Origin: Mycobacterium yunnanensis
Lineage (GTDB): Bacteria > Actinomycetota > Actinomycetes > Mycobacteriales > Mycobacteriaceae
DNA: 64,000 nucleotides
Direction of reading: 5' to 3'
Assembly: GCF_025823185.1 (NCBI RefSeq)
Contig: NZ_JACKVK010000008.1
Span: forward strand, 125,565 to 189,564
Positions 47,669 through 56,767 of the stretch are shown piece after piece (the stretch's first letter is position 1; each line of letters starts with the position of its first letter). The translations under genes were made by a program, and so were the position numbers. Below the pieces are notes generated by a model that searched no databases, was not told where the DNA came from, and saw only the letters and a program-made list of their open reading frames with translations.

Positions 47669-48475
47669 ATGGTCCCGCTTTGGTTCACACTGTCCGCACT
47701 CTGTTTCGTGGGTGCGGCGGTGCTGCTGTACGTCGACCTCGACAAACGTCGCGGTCTCGGTCGGCGCCGCAAGTCGTGGGCCAAGTCGCACGGGTTCGAC
47801 TACGAACACGAGTCCTCCGAGATCGTGGATCGCTGGAAGCGTGGCGTGATGTCGACCGTCGGCGACGTGAGGGCCAAGAACGTCGTCCTCGGACAGATTC
47901 GCGGCGAGGCCGTCTACGTCTTCGACCTCGAGGACGTCGCGACCGTGATCGCGCTGCACCGCAAGGTCGGGACGAACGTCGTGGTCGACGTCCGGCTCAA
48001 GGACGTCAAGGAACCCCGCGAGAGCGACATCTGGCTGCTCGGCGCCATCGGACCGCGGATGGTGTACTCCACCAACCTCGACGCCGCCCGCCGCGCCTGC
48101 GACCGCCGCATGGTGACCTTCGCCCACGCCGCCCCCGACTGCGCCGAGATCATGTGGAACGAGCAGCACTGGACGCTCGTCAGCATGCCGATCACGAGCA
48201 CCCGCGCCCAGTGGGACGAGGGACTTCTCGTCGTGCGGCAGTTCAACGACCTGCTGCGCGTGCTGCCCCCGATTCCGCAGCCCGGCCAGAGTGCCGTCGC
48301 AGGGCAGGCCATCGCCCGCCGCGGCGGATCGCCCAGCCGTCCCGTGGCCGCACGCCCTGCCGAGCTGCCCGCCGGACGCACCGACGCACCGCCCAACCGT
48401 GGCGACGTCGGGCGTTACACCCAGCAGCGCCCGCCGGTGCGCAACGGGCATCAGTCGCCGCACTATCAGCGCTAG
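47669..48475 (+). CDS. ttfA: trehalose monomycolate transport factor TtfA (Rv0383c-like)
   Basis: 268 aa. One N-terminal transmembrane helix (PLWFTLSALCFVGAAVLLY), a basic stretch (DKRRGLGRRRKSW), a globular domain to ~205 (KSHGFDYEHESSEIVDRWKRG, YVFDLEDVATVIALHRK, WNEQHWTLVSMPI), then a disordered Pro/Arg/Gln tail. It lies near clpB as Rv0383c does in M. tuberculosis. TtfA is known as an essential partner of MmpL3 in moving trehalose monomycolate across the membrane. In M. tuberculosis pyrE follows; here an SDR gene takes that place. Assignment rests on recall of the sequence pattern plus gene order. Confidence 0.82.
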   Translation: MVPLWFTLSALCFVGAAVLLYVDLDKRRGLGRRRKSWAKSHGFDYEHESSEIVDRWKRGVMSTVGDVRAKNVVLGQIRGEAVYVFDLEDVATVIALHRKVGTNVVVDVRLKDVKEPRESDIWLLGAIGPRMVYSTNLDAARRACDRRMVTFAHAAPDCAEIMWNEQHWTLVSMPITSTRAQWDEGLLVVRQFNDLLRVLPPIPQPGQSAVAGQAIARRGGSPSRPVAARPAELPAGRTDAPPNRGDVGRYTQQRPPVRNGHQSPHYQR

Positions 48476-48488
48476 AGTGCCGCCCGCG

Positions 48489-48494
48489 TAACCT
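48489..48494 (+). promoter_or_regulatory. TANNNT -10 box upstream of the second SDR
   Basis: TAACCT with a 7-nt spacer to the ATG at 48502, in the 26-nt gap after ttfA. Suggests an internal leaderless promoter. Confidence 0.48.
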
Positions 48495-48501
48495 GTCGGG
48501 C

Positions 48502-49278
48502 ATGCCACGACCCGTCGCTCTGATCACCGGACCGTCCTCTGGACTTGGGTTGGGATTCGCCCGCCAGTACGCCTCGGACGGACACGACCTCGTCCTGGTG
48601 GCCCGCGACGTCGAACGCCTCGAGCGCCTCGCCGCCGAACTGCGGGCCGACGCAGGCGTGGACGTCGAGGTGCTGGCCGCCGATCTGGCCGTCGCCGACG
48701 ACCGCCTCAAGGTGGCCGACCGACTCGCCCTTGGCGTGCGAATCCTGGTCAACAACGCGGGCTTCGGCACCTCGGGTGAATTCTGGACCGCCGACCCCGA
48801 CGCCTTGCAATCCCAACTCGACGTCAACGTCACCGCCGTCATGCAGCTGACCCGGGCCGCGCTGCCGCCCATGCTGGCCGCCGGCGCGGGCACCGTGATC
48901 AACGTGGCCAGCGTGGCCGGGCTGCTGCCGGGCCGGGGCTCGACCTATTCGGCGTCCAAGGCCTACGTGATCTCGTTGTCCGAGGGGCTCGCCAACGGAC
49001 TCGACGGCACCGGCGTCGGCGTGCACGCGCTGTGCCCCGGCTTCGTCCGCACCGAGTTCCACGAGCGCGCCGGGATCGACATGAACGGCACACCGTCGTT
49101 CCTGTGGTTGGAGGTCGACGACGTCGTGCGCGACTGCCTGGCCGCCGTGGCCAAGGGTGAGGTGGTGATCATCCCCGGTCTGCAATACAAGGCCCTCACC
49201 ACGGCCGGACGAGTGGTACCGAGGAGCCTGGTGAGGGCGGCGACCAAGGTCGTCGGTCGCGGCCGGGGCCGTACCTGA
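48502..49278 (+). CDS. short-chain dehydrogenase/reductase (classical)
   Basis: 258 aa from the ATG at 48502; the frame is open further upstream but inside ttfA. Classical SDR with ITGPSSGLGLGFARQYA (cofactor loop), LVNNAGFGTSGEFW, INVASVAGLLPG (catalytic Ser) and YSASKAY (Tyr-x3-Lys), then LCPGFVRTEF. The chain ends in a basic tail, KVVGRGRGRT. Resembles mycobacterial SDRs of unknown substrate (DltE/YqjQ-like). Its stop abuts the GTG of the lipoprotein gene without a gap, so the two are co-translated. Confidence 0.9.
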   Translation: MPRPVALITGPSSGLGLGFARQYASDGHDLVLVARDVERLERLAAELRADAGVDVEVLAADLAVADDRLKVADRLALGVRILVNNAGFGTSGEFWTADPDALQSQLDVNVTAVMQLTRAALPPMLAAGAGTVINVASVAGLLPGRGSTYSASKAYVISLSEGLANGLDGTGVGVHALCPGFVRTEFHERAGIDMNGTPSFLWLEVDDVVRDCLAAVAKGEVVIIPGLQYKALTTAGRVVPRSLVRAATKVVGRGRGRT

Positions 49279-50178
49279 GTGCGCACAGTCCTCGCACTGC
49301 TGCTGACCCTGGTCCTCGGCGCCGCCGTCGTCGCCTGTTCCGACGACCCCCAGCCCAGCCCGTACGCCACCCAGGGCGCGAAGATCGGTGAGTCGCTCGC
49401 CGTCCTTGGCTGGAACGTCTCCGCGTCCAATCTTCGCTTCGACGGTGACTACGTCCTCGTCGACGTGGACGCGTCCCCCTCGCAGGCCGGTGGTCGGCAC
49501 GCCAGGGCCGACTCGCTGCGGTTCGGCCTCTACGGGGCGCTGGCCCATCCGATCGAGAGCACCGCGCTTGGCAGTTGCGCGAACGTCACCACGCTGAGCC
49601 TGCAGCCCGCCGTCTCACCGAATCCCGACAAGGTATCGGGCACCGTGTGTTTGGGCCCGCTCCGTGATCAGACCCAGGTGCGCGGGGTGTACGCGTACTC
49701 GCCACAGGACCGCATCCCCGGCACGATCGCCGCCTACGGAGCGTCCTTCCCGGTCGGGTTGAGCCCCACCGCCGACACCGAGACCGGCCTGGTGGTGAAG
49801 TCCACCAGCGTCGACGCGTTCGACGCCGACGGATCCCAGCTGGCGCCGACGGCGCTTGGTGAACCGAATGCGTTCAACGGCAACGGGTACATGCTGCTGG
49901 GGCTGGACATCAGCGGGCTGGCGTCGCGCTACCGGGAGGACTCGATCCGGCGCGGCGGTCCGCTCATGGTGCAGGTGACACCGACGCTGCCCGGCAAGGG
50001 ACTGTCGTATGCCTGCTCGGTCTACGGTGCGTCGCTGCTGGTGCTGCCCGACGCGTCGTTGGACGCGGTGTCGATCCGGGCCTCGCTGTGCACGCAGGGC
50101 GAGATCAACCAGGCCCTGCTGTACGCCACGGTCGCGGTCGTCGGGACCCACGCCGCGCTGTGGACGACGCGTGACTGA
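49279..50178 (+). CDS. predicted lipoprotein, Rv0381c-like
   Basis: 299 aa from a GTG directly after the SDR stop. Signal peptide with lipobox VVAC (Cys20). No transmembrane helix follows; the mature part is mostly beta, with four more Cys that could pair (GSCANV, GTVCLGP, YACSVY, SLCTQG). Position immediately before the TrmH-like gene and size match Rv0381c of M. tuberculosis, which has no known function. Overlaps the methyltransferase start by 8 nt. Confidence 0.8.
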   Translation: MRTVLALLLTLVLGAAVVACSDDPQPSPYATQGAKIGESLAVLGWNVSASNLRFDGDYVLVDVDASPSQAGGRHARADSLRFGLYGALAHPIESTALGSCANVTTLSLQPAVSPNPDKVSGTVCLGPLRDQTQVRGVYAYSPQDRIPGTIAAYGASFPVGLSPTADTETGLVVKSTSVDAFDADGSQLAPTALGEPNAFNGNGYMLLGLDISGLASRYREDSIRRGGPLMVQVTPTLPGKGLSYACSVYGASLLVLPDASLDAVSIRASLCTQGEINQALLYATVAVVGTHAALWTTRD

Positions 50179-50827
50179 CGCCGACCCCACGCCGCCGGGC
50201 CCCACCGAGTGGGGCACCACCCCTGGGGTCGGCCCATGGGACGGCCCGCTGCCCGACGATCCGCGCTACGACCGGGACCTGTTGCGCGACGGCGACACTC
50301 GCAACGTCGTCGACGCCTACCGCTACTGGACGCGTGAGGCGATCATCGCCGACATCGACGAGCGACGCCACCGTCTGCACGTGGCCATCGAGAACTTCGG
50401 CAACGACGCGAACATCGGCGCCGTCGTGCGCACCGCCAACGCCTTCGCCGTCGACACCGTCCACATCGTCGGCAAGCGCCGGTGGAACCGGCGCGGCGCC
50501 ATGGTGACCGACCGCTATCAGCGCCTCCGCCACCATGCCACGACCGCCGAGCTGCTCGACTACGCCGCCGAACGGGGGCTGGAGGTCGTCGCAGTCGACA
50601 ACGTGCCGGGGTCGGTCCGCCTCGAACACACCCGCTTGCCCCTGGACTGCCTGCTGATCTTCGGTCAGGAGGGACCCGGCATCAGCCCGGAGGCGCAGAA
50701 CGGCGCCGCCATGACGGTGTCCATCGCCCAGTTCGGGTCGACGCGCAGCGTCAACGCCGCCGTGGCCGCGGGCATCGCGATGCACGCCTGGATCACGGCG
50801 CATGCCGACACAGCGCGCGCCTGGTAG
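50171..50827 (+). CDS. SPOUT-family RNA 2'-O-methyltransferase (TrmH/SpoU, Rv0380c-like)
   Basis: 218 aa from a GTG at 50171, 8 nt inside the lipoprotein gene. Three SPOUT motifs: NFGNDANIGAVVRTANAF (~77-94, motif 1 with Asn and Arg), LIFGQEGPGISPEA (motif 2), and GSTRSVNAAVAAGIAMHAW (motif 3) forming the trefoil-knot SAM site. A ~70-residue N-terminal extension is Pro-rich and acidic. Methylates a ribose 2'-hydroxyl in tRNA or rRNA; the target is not defined for this mycobacterial group. Confidence 0.92.
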   Translation: MTDADPTPPGPTEWGTTPGVGPWDGPLPDDPRYDRDLLRDGDTRNVVDAYRYWTREAIIADIDERRHRLHVAIENFGNDANIGAVVRTANAFAVDTVHIVGKRRWNRRGAMVTDRYQRLRHHATTAELLDYAAERGLEVVAVDNVPGSVRLEHTRLPLDCLLIFGQEGPGISPEAQNGAAMTVSIAQFGSTRSVNAAVAAGIAMHAWITAHADTARAW

Positions 50828-50872
50828 GGCAGGATGAAATCCACCAGGCGAGCGAAGCGACGGGAACATTCA

Positions 50873-52036
50873 ATGGATCAGCTGTGGGCCAATCGCGCGG
50901 CCAGCGCAGAGGCCGCCATCGCCAAACGGCACTACCGGAAGCTGTGGCGGTTGCCCGGCACCCAGCTCGGCGTCGTGTCGTGGCCGCCCACGAAGAAGAA
51001 CCTGTCGTTTGGCACGTGGCACTACTGGTGGCAGGCCCATCTGCTCGACTCTCTGGTCGACGCCCAGATGCGCGACCCGCAGCCCGAGCGCAAGGCGACC
51101 ATCGAGCGCCAGATCAAGGGTCACCATTGGCGCAACACGTTGAAGTGGACCAATGACTACTACGACGACATGGCTTGGCTAGCACTGGCTTTGGAGCGCG
51201 CCGGCAGCCAGGCCGGCGTCGAACGCCCGAAGGCGCTCGAGACGTTGGCCAACCAGTTTCTCAACGCCTGGGTGCCCGAGGACGGCGGCGGCATCCCGTG
51301 GCGCAAGGAGGACCAGTTCTTCAACGCACCGGCCAATGGGCCCGCGGGGATCTTCCTGGCGCGCTATGACCGGCTGCGCCGCGCCCAGCAGATGTCGGAC
51401 TGGATCGACGAGACGCTGATCGACCCGGAGACCCACCTGGTGTTCGACGGCATCAAGGGCGGCTCGCTGGTGCGTGCGCAATACACCTACTGCCAGGGCG
51501 TCGTCCTGGGGTTGGAGGTCGAACTCGCCGACCGCACCCAGGACGCCCGGCACTCCGCACGGGCCCGCCGACTCGTCGAGGCGGTCGCCGACCACATGGC
51601 GCCCGGTGGCGTCATCCAGGGTGCGGGTGGGGGAGACGGCGGTCTGTTCAACGGCATCCTGGCCCGCTATCTGGCACTGGCCGCCAACCGGCTGCCCGAG
51701 GACGATCCGGAGAACGCCGCGGCGCGCGCCACCGCGAAGGAGCTGGTGCTCAAGTCGGCACAGTCCGCGTGGGACTTTCGCCAAAACGTGGACGGGCTGC
51801 CGCTGTTCGGGGCGTTCTGGGATCGCAACGCCGAGCTGCCCACCGCAGGCGGCAAGGACGCGCAATCCGTCGACGGTGCGGTGAACGCCTCGGACGTGCC
51901 CGAGAAGGACATGTCGGTGCAGGTGTCGGGCTGGATGCTCATGGAGGCGGCCTTCTCGGTCGCCGACGAGACCCCGGCCGGGCAGCTGCTGCTCGACGTG
52001 CCCGAGCCGTCCGACGAGGAGGACGGCGTCCAGTGA
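50873..52036 (+). CDS. glycoside hydrolase family 76 (alpha-1,6-mannanase-like, Rv0365c-like)
   Basis: 387 aa from the ATG at 50873; an in-frame ATG at 50834 adds 13 basic residues. GH76 alpha/alpha barrel with the catalytic Asp-Asp pair (98-99) in NDYYDDMAWLALA, plus WHYWWQAHLLDSL, GGGIPWRKEDQF and TYCQGVVLG. Fungal and bacterial members cleave alpha-1,6-mannan, the backbone of lipomannan and of phosphatidylinositol mannosides. There is no signal peptide, so it acts in the cytosol, perhaps on recycled mannan fragments. Rv0365c is the M. tuberculosis counterpart near fba. GTGA overlap with the next gene. Confidence 0.88.
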   Translation: MDQLWANRAASAEAAIAKRHYRKLWRLPGTQLGVVSWPPTKKNLSFGTWHYWWQAHLLDSLVDAQMRDPQPERKATIERQIKGHHWRNTLKWTNDYYDDMAWLALALERAGSQAGVERPKALETLANQFLNAWVPEDGGGIPWRKEDQFFNAPANGPAGIFLARYDRLRRAQQMSDWIDETLIDPETHLVFDGIKGGSLVRAQYTYCQGVVLGLEVELADRTQDARHSARARRLVEAVADHMAPGGVIQGAGGGDGGLFNGILARYLALAANRLPEDDPENAAARATAKELVLKSAQSAWDFRQNVDGLPLFGAFWDRNAELPTAGGKDAQSVDGAVNASDVPEKDMSVQVSGWMLMEAAFSVADETPAGQLLLDVPEPSDEEDGVQ

Positions 52037-53988
52037 CCGCCACGGATCAGCTCACCGGCGGCTGGGCGCCCGACGAACGAGGCCTCGAGGACGCCAACCT
52101 GACGCGCTTCCTGGCGTGGCTGGCCGAGACGGGCCGAGGCGACTTCGCCGACTACCACGCCCTGTGGTCTGCCTCGGTCGACGATCTCGGGTGGTTCTGG
52201 GACGCGGTCTGGACGTTCTTCGACATCGAGGCGGCGACGCCTCCCACCGCCGTGCTGGGCAGCACGGACATGCCTGGTGCGCAATGGTTTCCGGGCGCGA
52301 CGCTGAACTACGTCACGCAAGCCTTCCGGCACGCCACCGACGATCGGCCTGCGATGGTCGTCGCCGGGGAGGACGGCTCCTCGGAGTGGTCGTGGCACCG
52401 CCTACGCGCCGAGACCGCGGCGTTCGGGGCGTATCTGCGCGGCCTCGGCGTGGTGCCGGGTGACCGCGTGGTCGGCTACCTGCCCAACGTCGGCGAGGCC
52501 GTCGTCGCCTTCCTGGGCGCGGCCAGCGTCGGGGCCACGTGGGCGGTGTGCAATCAGGACTTGGCCGTCGGCGGCGTCGTCGCCCGCCTCGGACAGCTGG
52601 AGCCCAAGGTGCTGGTGGCCAGCGACGGCTCGGTGTACGGCGGCAAGCAGCGGGATCGGCACGCCGAGCTGGCCGAGATACGGTCGAAGATGCCGTCCTT
52701 GGTCGACACGGTGCTGGTGCCGCGGCTCGGCCTGCCAGTGGACGGGACGACCCCGTGGGCCGAGATGCTCGAGCGCGGGGCCGGAGCGGAACTGGACGTC
52801 GCCCCCGTGCCGTTCGACCACCCGCTGTGGGTGCTGTTCTCCTCGGGTACCACCGGAACCCCCAAGGGCATCGTGCATGGCCATGGCGGAGTGTTGCTCG
52901 AACACGTGAAGTACCTCGACCTGCAACTGGATCTGAAGCCCGAGGACCGCTTCCTCTGGCAGTCCAGCACCAGCTGGATGATGTGGAATCTGCTGGTGTC
53001 GGGTCTGCTCGTCGGCTCCACCATCGTGCTGTACGACGGCAGCCCCACCTACGGTCGCACCGACTACCTCTGGCAGGTGGTCGCCGAGCAGGAAGTGACG
53101 GTCGTCGGCGCAGGCGCCGGGTACTGGTTGGCATGTGCCAAGGAGGAGCTGCGCCCCGGGCGCGATCACGACCTCGGCGCGCTGCGGGCAGTCGGCTCGA
53201 CGGGATCGCCGTTGCCCGCCAGCGGTTTTCGCTGGGTGCAGGAAGGCGTCGGACGGCCGATCCCCGTCGTCTCCATGAGCGGTGGCACCGACGTCGTCAC
53301 CGCGTTCATCGGCGGGACCCCGCTGGTGCCCATCCGGGCCGGTGAGCTCAACGCAATCTGTCTCGGCGTGGCGGCGCAGGCGTGGGGTGACGGCGGACGG
53401 CCGGTGGTCGGGAGCGCGGGTGAACTGGTGGTGACCAAACCCATGCCCTCGATGCCGGTCTACTTCTGGAACGACCCCGACGGCGAGAAGTACCGGTCGG
53501 CGTACTTCGACAAGTACCCCGGGGTCTGGTGTCACGGCGACTGGATCACCGTCACCGACCGCGATTCGATCGTCGTGCACGGCCGGTCGGACGCCACCCT
53601 GAACCGCGGCGGCGTCCGCATGGGCAGCGCCGAGATCTACAACGCCGTCGAGGGTCTGGCGGAGATCCAGGACTGCCTGGTGGTCGGCGTCGAACTCGAC
53701 GACGGCGGATACTGGATGCCACTGTTCGTCGCCTGCGCCCATGGCGTGGAGTTCGACGACGACCTTCGGTCGCGGATCGTCGACGCCGTCCGCTCGGGCG
53801 CCTCGCCGCGGCACGTCCCGGACGACGTGATCGCCGTCCCCGGCATCCCGCGCACCATGACCGGCAAGCGGCTCGAAATACCAATCAAGCGAATCCTGTT
53901 GGGCGCCAAGGCGTCCGACGTCCTCACGCCGAGTGCGGTCGACCGTCCGGAGTTGCTCGCCGAGTTCGAGGACCACGCGAGGACGTGA
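52033..53988 (+). CDS. acetoacetate--CoA ligase
   Basis: 651 aa from a GTG overlapping the GH76 stop (GTGA). ANL-superfamily adenylating enzyme: VLFSSGTTGTPKGIVHGHGG (P-loop), the acetyl/acetoacetyl-CoA synthetase stretch WQSSTSWMMWNLLVSGLLVG, SMSGGTDVV, WCHGDWITVTDRDSIVVHGRSD and the catalytic Lys in RTMTGKRLEIPIKR. An ACS-type N-terminal cap (FLAWLAETGRGDFADYHALW, ADMPGAQWFPGATLNY-like) and 650-residue length favour acetoacetate over acetate. It would activate acetoacetate for ketone-body or leucine-derived carbon use. Confidence 0.9.
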   Translation: MTATDQLTGGWAPDERGLEDANLTRFLAWLAETGRGDFADYHALWSASVDDLGWFWDAVWTFFDIEAATPPTAVLGSTDMPGAQWFPGATLNYVTQAFRHATDDRPAMVVAGEDGSSEWSWHRLRAETAAFGAYLRGLGVVPGDRVVGYLPNVGEAVVAFLGAASVGATWAVCNQDLAVGGVVARLGQLEPKVLVASDGSVYGGKQRDRHAELAEIRSKMPSLVDTVLVPRLGLPVDGTTPWAEMLERGAGAELDVAPVPFDHPLWVLFSSGTTGTPKGIVHGHGGVLLEHVKYLDLQLDLKPEDRFLWQSSTSWMMWNLLVSGLLVGSTIVLYDGSPTYGRTDYLWQVVAEQEVTVVGAGAGYWLACAKEELRPGRDHDLGALRAVGSTGSPLPASGFRWVQEGVGRPIPVVSMSGGTDVVTAFIGGTPLVPIRAGELNAICLGVAAQAWGDGGRPVVGSAGELVVTKPMPSMPVYFWNDPDGEKYRSAYFDKYPGVWCHGDWITVTDRDSIVVHGRSDATLNRGGVRMGSAEIYNAVEGLAEIQDCLVVGVELDDGGYWMPLFVACAHGVEFDDDLRSRIVDAVRSGASPRHVPDDVIAVPGIPRTMTGKRLEIPIKRILLGAKASDVLTPSAVDRPELLAEFEDHART

Positions 53989-55841
53989 CCATCGAGGCCG
54001 ACGACACCCGCCGTGGCAAGGCGGCGCCGAGCCGCTTCGGCCGCGATCCGACGGCGGCCCGCGGCGGTGAGAACACCGCCGCGGCGCTGCTGCTGGCCTT
54101 CACCGTCGTCGCCGTGGTCTGGGCCAATTCGCCATGGGCGGACAGCTATTCGGAGTTCTGGAGCACCGAGGTCGGGTTGAGGATCGGCGACCTGCACGCC
54201 GAGATGAGCCTCAAGCACCTGGTCAACGACGGCCTGATGACTTTCTTCTTCTTCATCGTCGGGCTGGAGGTGAAGAGCCAGTTCACCATCGGCGAGCTGA
54301 CCGACAGGGCCCGAGCCGCGGTGCCCGTCGTCGCCGCGATCGCCGGGCTCATCGTGCCTGCCGTCGTCTTCCTGGCGTTCAACCCCTCCGGCGACGACGC
54401 GAGAGCCTGGGGTGTCGTCATCTCCACCGACACCGCGTTTCTCGTCGGAGCGCTGGCGATCATCGGGCCGCAGTGCCCGGCCCGCCTGCGCACCTTCCTG
54501 TTGACTCTCGCGGTCGTCGACGACGTCGGCGCGCTGCTCGCGATCGCGGTGTTCTACTCCGACCACGTGAGGCTGGTGCCGTTGCTGATCGCGGCGGTGC
54601 TCGTCGCCGCCATCGCAGCGGTGCGGCTGTTGCCCGCCGGGCAGGGCCCCGCCTATGCGCTGCTCTCGGTCGCGCTGTGGGTGGCGCTGTCGATGGGAGG
54701 TGTGCACTCGACGTTGGCAGGAGTCGTGGTGGCCCTGCTGATTCCGGTGTTCACCCCGCAGAGGCAGCGGGTCGAAGAGGCGGTCGAGGTCATCCGCGCC
54801 TTCCGGCAGTCGCCCAACTCGGAGTACGCCCGCGCGGCCACCCGCAGCCTGCGGGACTCGATCTCCATCAACGAACGGCTCCAGACCGGCTTCGGCTCGT
54901 ACGTGTCGTTCTTCGTCCTCCCCACGTTCGCGCTCGCCAACGCCGGCGTGCACCTCGACGGCGAAACGGTGGCGGCCGCGATTCGCTCACCGTTGACCTG
55001 GGGCGTGGTCGCCGGTCTGGTGGTCGGCAAGTTCGTCGGCATTCTCGCCGCGACCGCGCTGGTGCGCGCGACCGGACTCGGCGTGCTGGCACCCGGTCTG
55101 ACGCTGAGGCGGGTGGCGGGTGGGGCTGCGCTGTCCGGTATCGGCTTCACCATCTCGTTGTTCATCGTCGACCTGGCGATCGACGATCCGGCCAAGCAGG
55201 ATGAGGCCCGGGTGGGTGTGCTGGCCGCCTCGGTGCTGGCCCTGGCGTTCGGGTGGGTGACGTTCCGGGTCACCGACTGGTTGAGCCCGCCCGTCTCGGT
55301 CGGCATGACGCTGATTCGCGAGGTCGACCCCGACCGGGACCACCTGCGGGGAAATCCGAACGCACCGCTGACCCTCGTCGAGTACGGGGACTTCGAGTGC
55401 CCGTTCTGCAGCCGTGCGACCGGCGCCATCGACGAGGTGCGCGAATACTTCGGCCCCGACCGGTTGCGCTACGTGTGGCGCCACCTTCCGCAGGAACGCG
55501 TGCACCCGCATGCCCTGGATGCCGCACGCGCGAGCGAGGCCGCGGCCCTGCAGGGAAGGTTCTTCGAGATGTCGGTCCGGATGTTCGAGTTCCAGGATTA
55601 CCTGGAGTGGGAGCACATCTACCGCTACGCCGACGGGGTCGGCGTCGACGTCGCCAGATTCGACGAAGACCTGCACTCACCCCGGGTTCTGCACCGAGTG
55701 CAGGACGACGCCCAGGACGCGGAGTTGATGGACTTGGGGTCGACGCCGACCTTCTTCGTCAACGGTCGCCGCCACGAGGGGCCCTGGGACGCGGCCAGCC
55801 TCATTCGGGCGTTGGAGGCGCCCAACCAACCCGATGGTTGA
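53985..55841 (+). CDS. NhaA Na+/H+ antiporter fused to a DsbA-like thioredoxin domain
   Basis: 618 aa from a GTG overlapping the synthetase stop (GTGA). Residues ~30-430 are NhaA: FFFIVGLEVKSQF, STDTAFLVGALA, the ion-binding Asp pair in TLAVVDDVGALLA, and LPTFALANAGV. After a short linker, residues ~450-618 form a DsbA-type thioredoxin domain with the active site FECPFCSR (Cys472, Cys475) and the cis-Pro loop GSTPTFFVNGRR. This fusion occurs in several actinobacteria. The redox domain most likely follows the last membrane span; its side of the membrane is not certain. Function of the pairing is unknown. Confidence 0.9.
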   Translation: MTIEADDTRRGKAAPSRFGRDPTAARGGENTAAALLLAFTVVAVVWANSPWADSYSEFWSTEVGLRIGDLHAEMSLKHLVNDGLMTFFFFIVGLEVKSQFTIGELTDRARAAVPVVAAIAGLIVPAVVFLAFNPSGDDARAWGVVISTDTAFLVGALAIIGPQCPARLRTFLLTLAVVDDVGALLAIAVFYSDHVRLVPLLIAAVLVAAIAAVRLLPAGQGPAYALLSVALWVALSMGGVHSTLAGVVVALLIPVFTPQRQRVEEAVEVIRAFRQSPNSEYARAATRSLRDSISINERLQTGFGSYVSFFVLPTFALANAGVHLDGETVAAAIRSPLTWGVVAGLVVGKFVGILAATALVRATGLGVLAPGLTLRRVAGGAALSGIGFTISLFIVDLAIDDPAKQDEARVGVLAASVLALAFGWVTFRVTDWLSPPVSVGMTLIREVDPDRDHLRGNPNAPLTLVEYGDFECPFCSRATGAIDEVREYFGPDRLRYVWRHLPQERVHPHALDAARASEAAALQGRFFEMSVRMFEFQDYLEWEHIYRYADGVGVDVARFDEDLHSPRVLHRVQDDAQDAELMDLGSTPTFFVNGRRHEGPWDAASLIRALEAPNQPDG

Positions 55842-55846
55842 CCGCT

Positions 55847-55852
55847 TACGAT
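55847..55852 (+). promoter_or_regulatory. TANNNT -10 box upstream of the LLM gene at 55859
   Basis: TACGAT with a 6-nt spacer to the GTG at 55859, in the 17-nt gap after the NhaA fusion. Predicts leaderless transcription independent of the upstream operon. Confidence 0.45.
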
Positions 55853-55858
55853 CGAGGC

Positions 55859-56767
55859 GTGACCGACACTTCCCGTGCCCGCATCGACTTTCCCTCCACG
55901 ATCGGCGTCTGGTGGTCCAGTGACACCTGGCCGATCGGTCAGGCGCAGGACGTGGCCCGCGAGATCGAAGCCCTGGGCTACGGCTCGTTGTTCATCCCCG
56001 AGGTCACCGGCAAGGAGTGCCTGACCCAGTCGGCGGCGTTCCTCTCGGCCACCGAGCGATTGGTCGTCGGCACCGGCATCGCCAACATCCACGCCCGCGC
56101 CGCCTCGGCAGCGGAGTCCGGTGCGCGCACGCTGACCGCCCTGCACCCCGGCCGGTTCGTCCTCGGCCTCGGAGTCAGTCACGCCCCGCTCGTCGAGCAC
56201 GGTTTCGGCGGTAATTACGCCAAGCCGCTCGCCACGATGCGCAGCTACCTGGACAAGATGGCCTCCGTGCCCGAGCAGATCGAGCCGGGCTCGGGACGGC
56301 CGGTCCGTCTGCTCGCCGCGCTCGGCCCGATGATGATCGAACTGTCCGGAACGCACGCCGACGGTGCGCACCCGTACCTGGTGATGCCCGACCAGTCCCG
56401 CAGGACCCGCGAGATCTTGGGTCCGGACAAATGGATCGTCTCCGAGCAAGCCGTCGTCGTGGGCGGTGACGACGACGAGCAGCTCCGCGCCGCGCATGGG
56501 CACCTCAACGTCTACAGCGGTCTGCCCAACTACCGGAACTCCTGGCTGCGGCAGGGCTTCGACGAGTCCGATCTCGTCCGCGGCGGATCCGACCGGTTGG
56601 CCCGCGGGCTCGTCGGGATGGGCTCGGTCGACGACGCGGCCGCGACGCTGCGGGCCCATCTCGACGCAGGCGCCGACCACGTCGTGGTCCAGGTGTTGGG
56701 GGAGGACCCCACGGCCGATCCGCGGCCTGCGCTGCGCACGCTCGCCGCGGCGCTGGGGCTGGGCTAG
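55859..56767 (+). CDS. LLM-class F420-dependent oxidoreductase (TIGR03620-like)
   Basis: 302 aa from the GTG at 55859; the same frame is open through the end of the NhaA gene but without a start supported by signals. Seen: TIGVWWSSDTWPIGQAQDVA, EALGYGSLFIPEV, LTALHPGRFVLGLGVSHAPLVE and PYLVMPDQSR. The pattern matches the TIGR03620 group of probable F420 enzymes common in mycobacteria, of unknown substrate. Convergent with dedA, with the two stop codons overlapping (4 nt shared). Confidence 0.88.
   Translation: MTDTSRARIDFPSTIGVWWSSDTWPIGQAQDVAREIEALGYGSLFIPEVTGKECLTQSAAFLSATERLVVGTGIANIHARAASAAESGARTLTALHPGRFVLGLGVSHAPLVEHGFGGNYAKPLATMRSYLDKMASVPEQIEPGSGRPVRLLAALGPMMIELSGTHADGAHPYLVMPDQSRRTREILGPDKWIVSEQAVVVGGDDDEQLRAAHGHLNVYSGLPNYRNSWLRQGFDESDLVRGGSDRLARGLVGMGSVDDAAATLRAHLDAGADHVVVQVLGEDPTADPRPALRTLAAALGLG

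Noticed and set aside
53985..55841. Artefactual fusion of nhaA with a thioredoxin gene
   Set aside because: No internal stop, start or ribosome site at the junction, and the same architecture is known from other actinobacteria.
55253..55858. Possible N-terminal extension of the LLM enzyme into the NhaA fusion gene
   Set aside because: Out-of-frame reading of the DsbA domain. The family start and a TACGAT box place the start at 55859.
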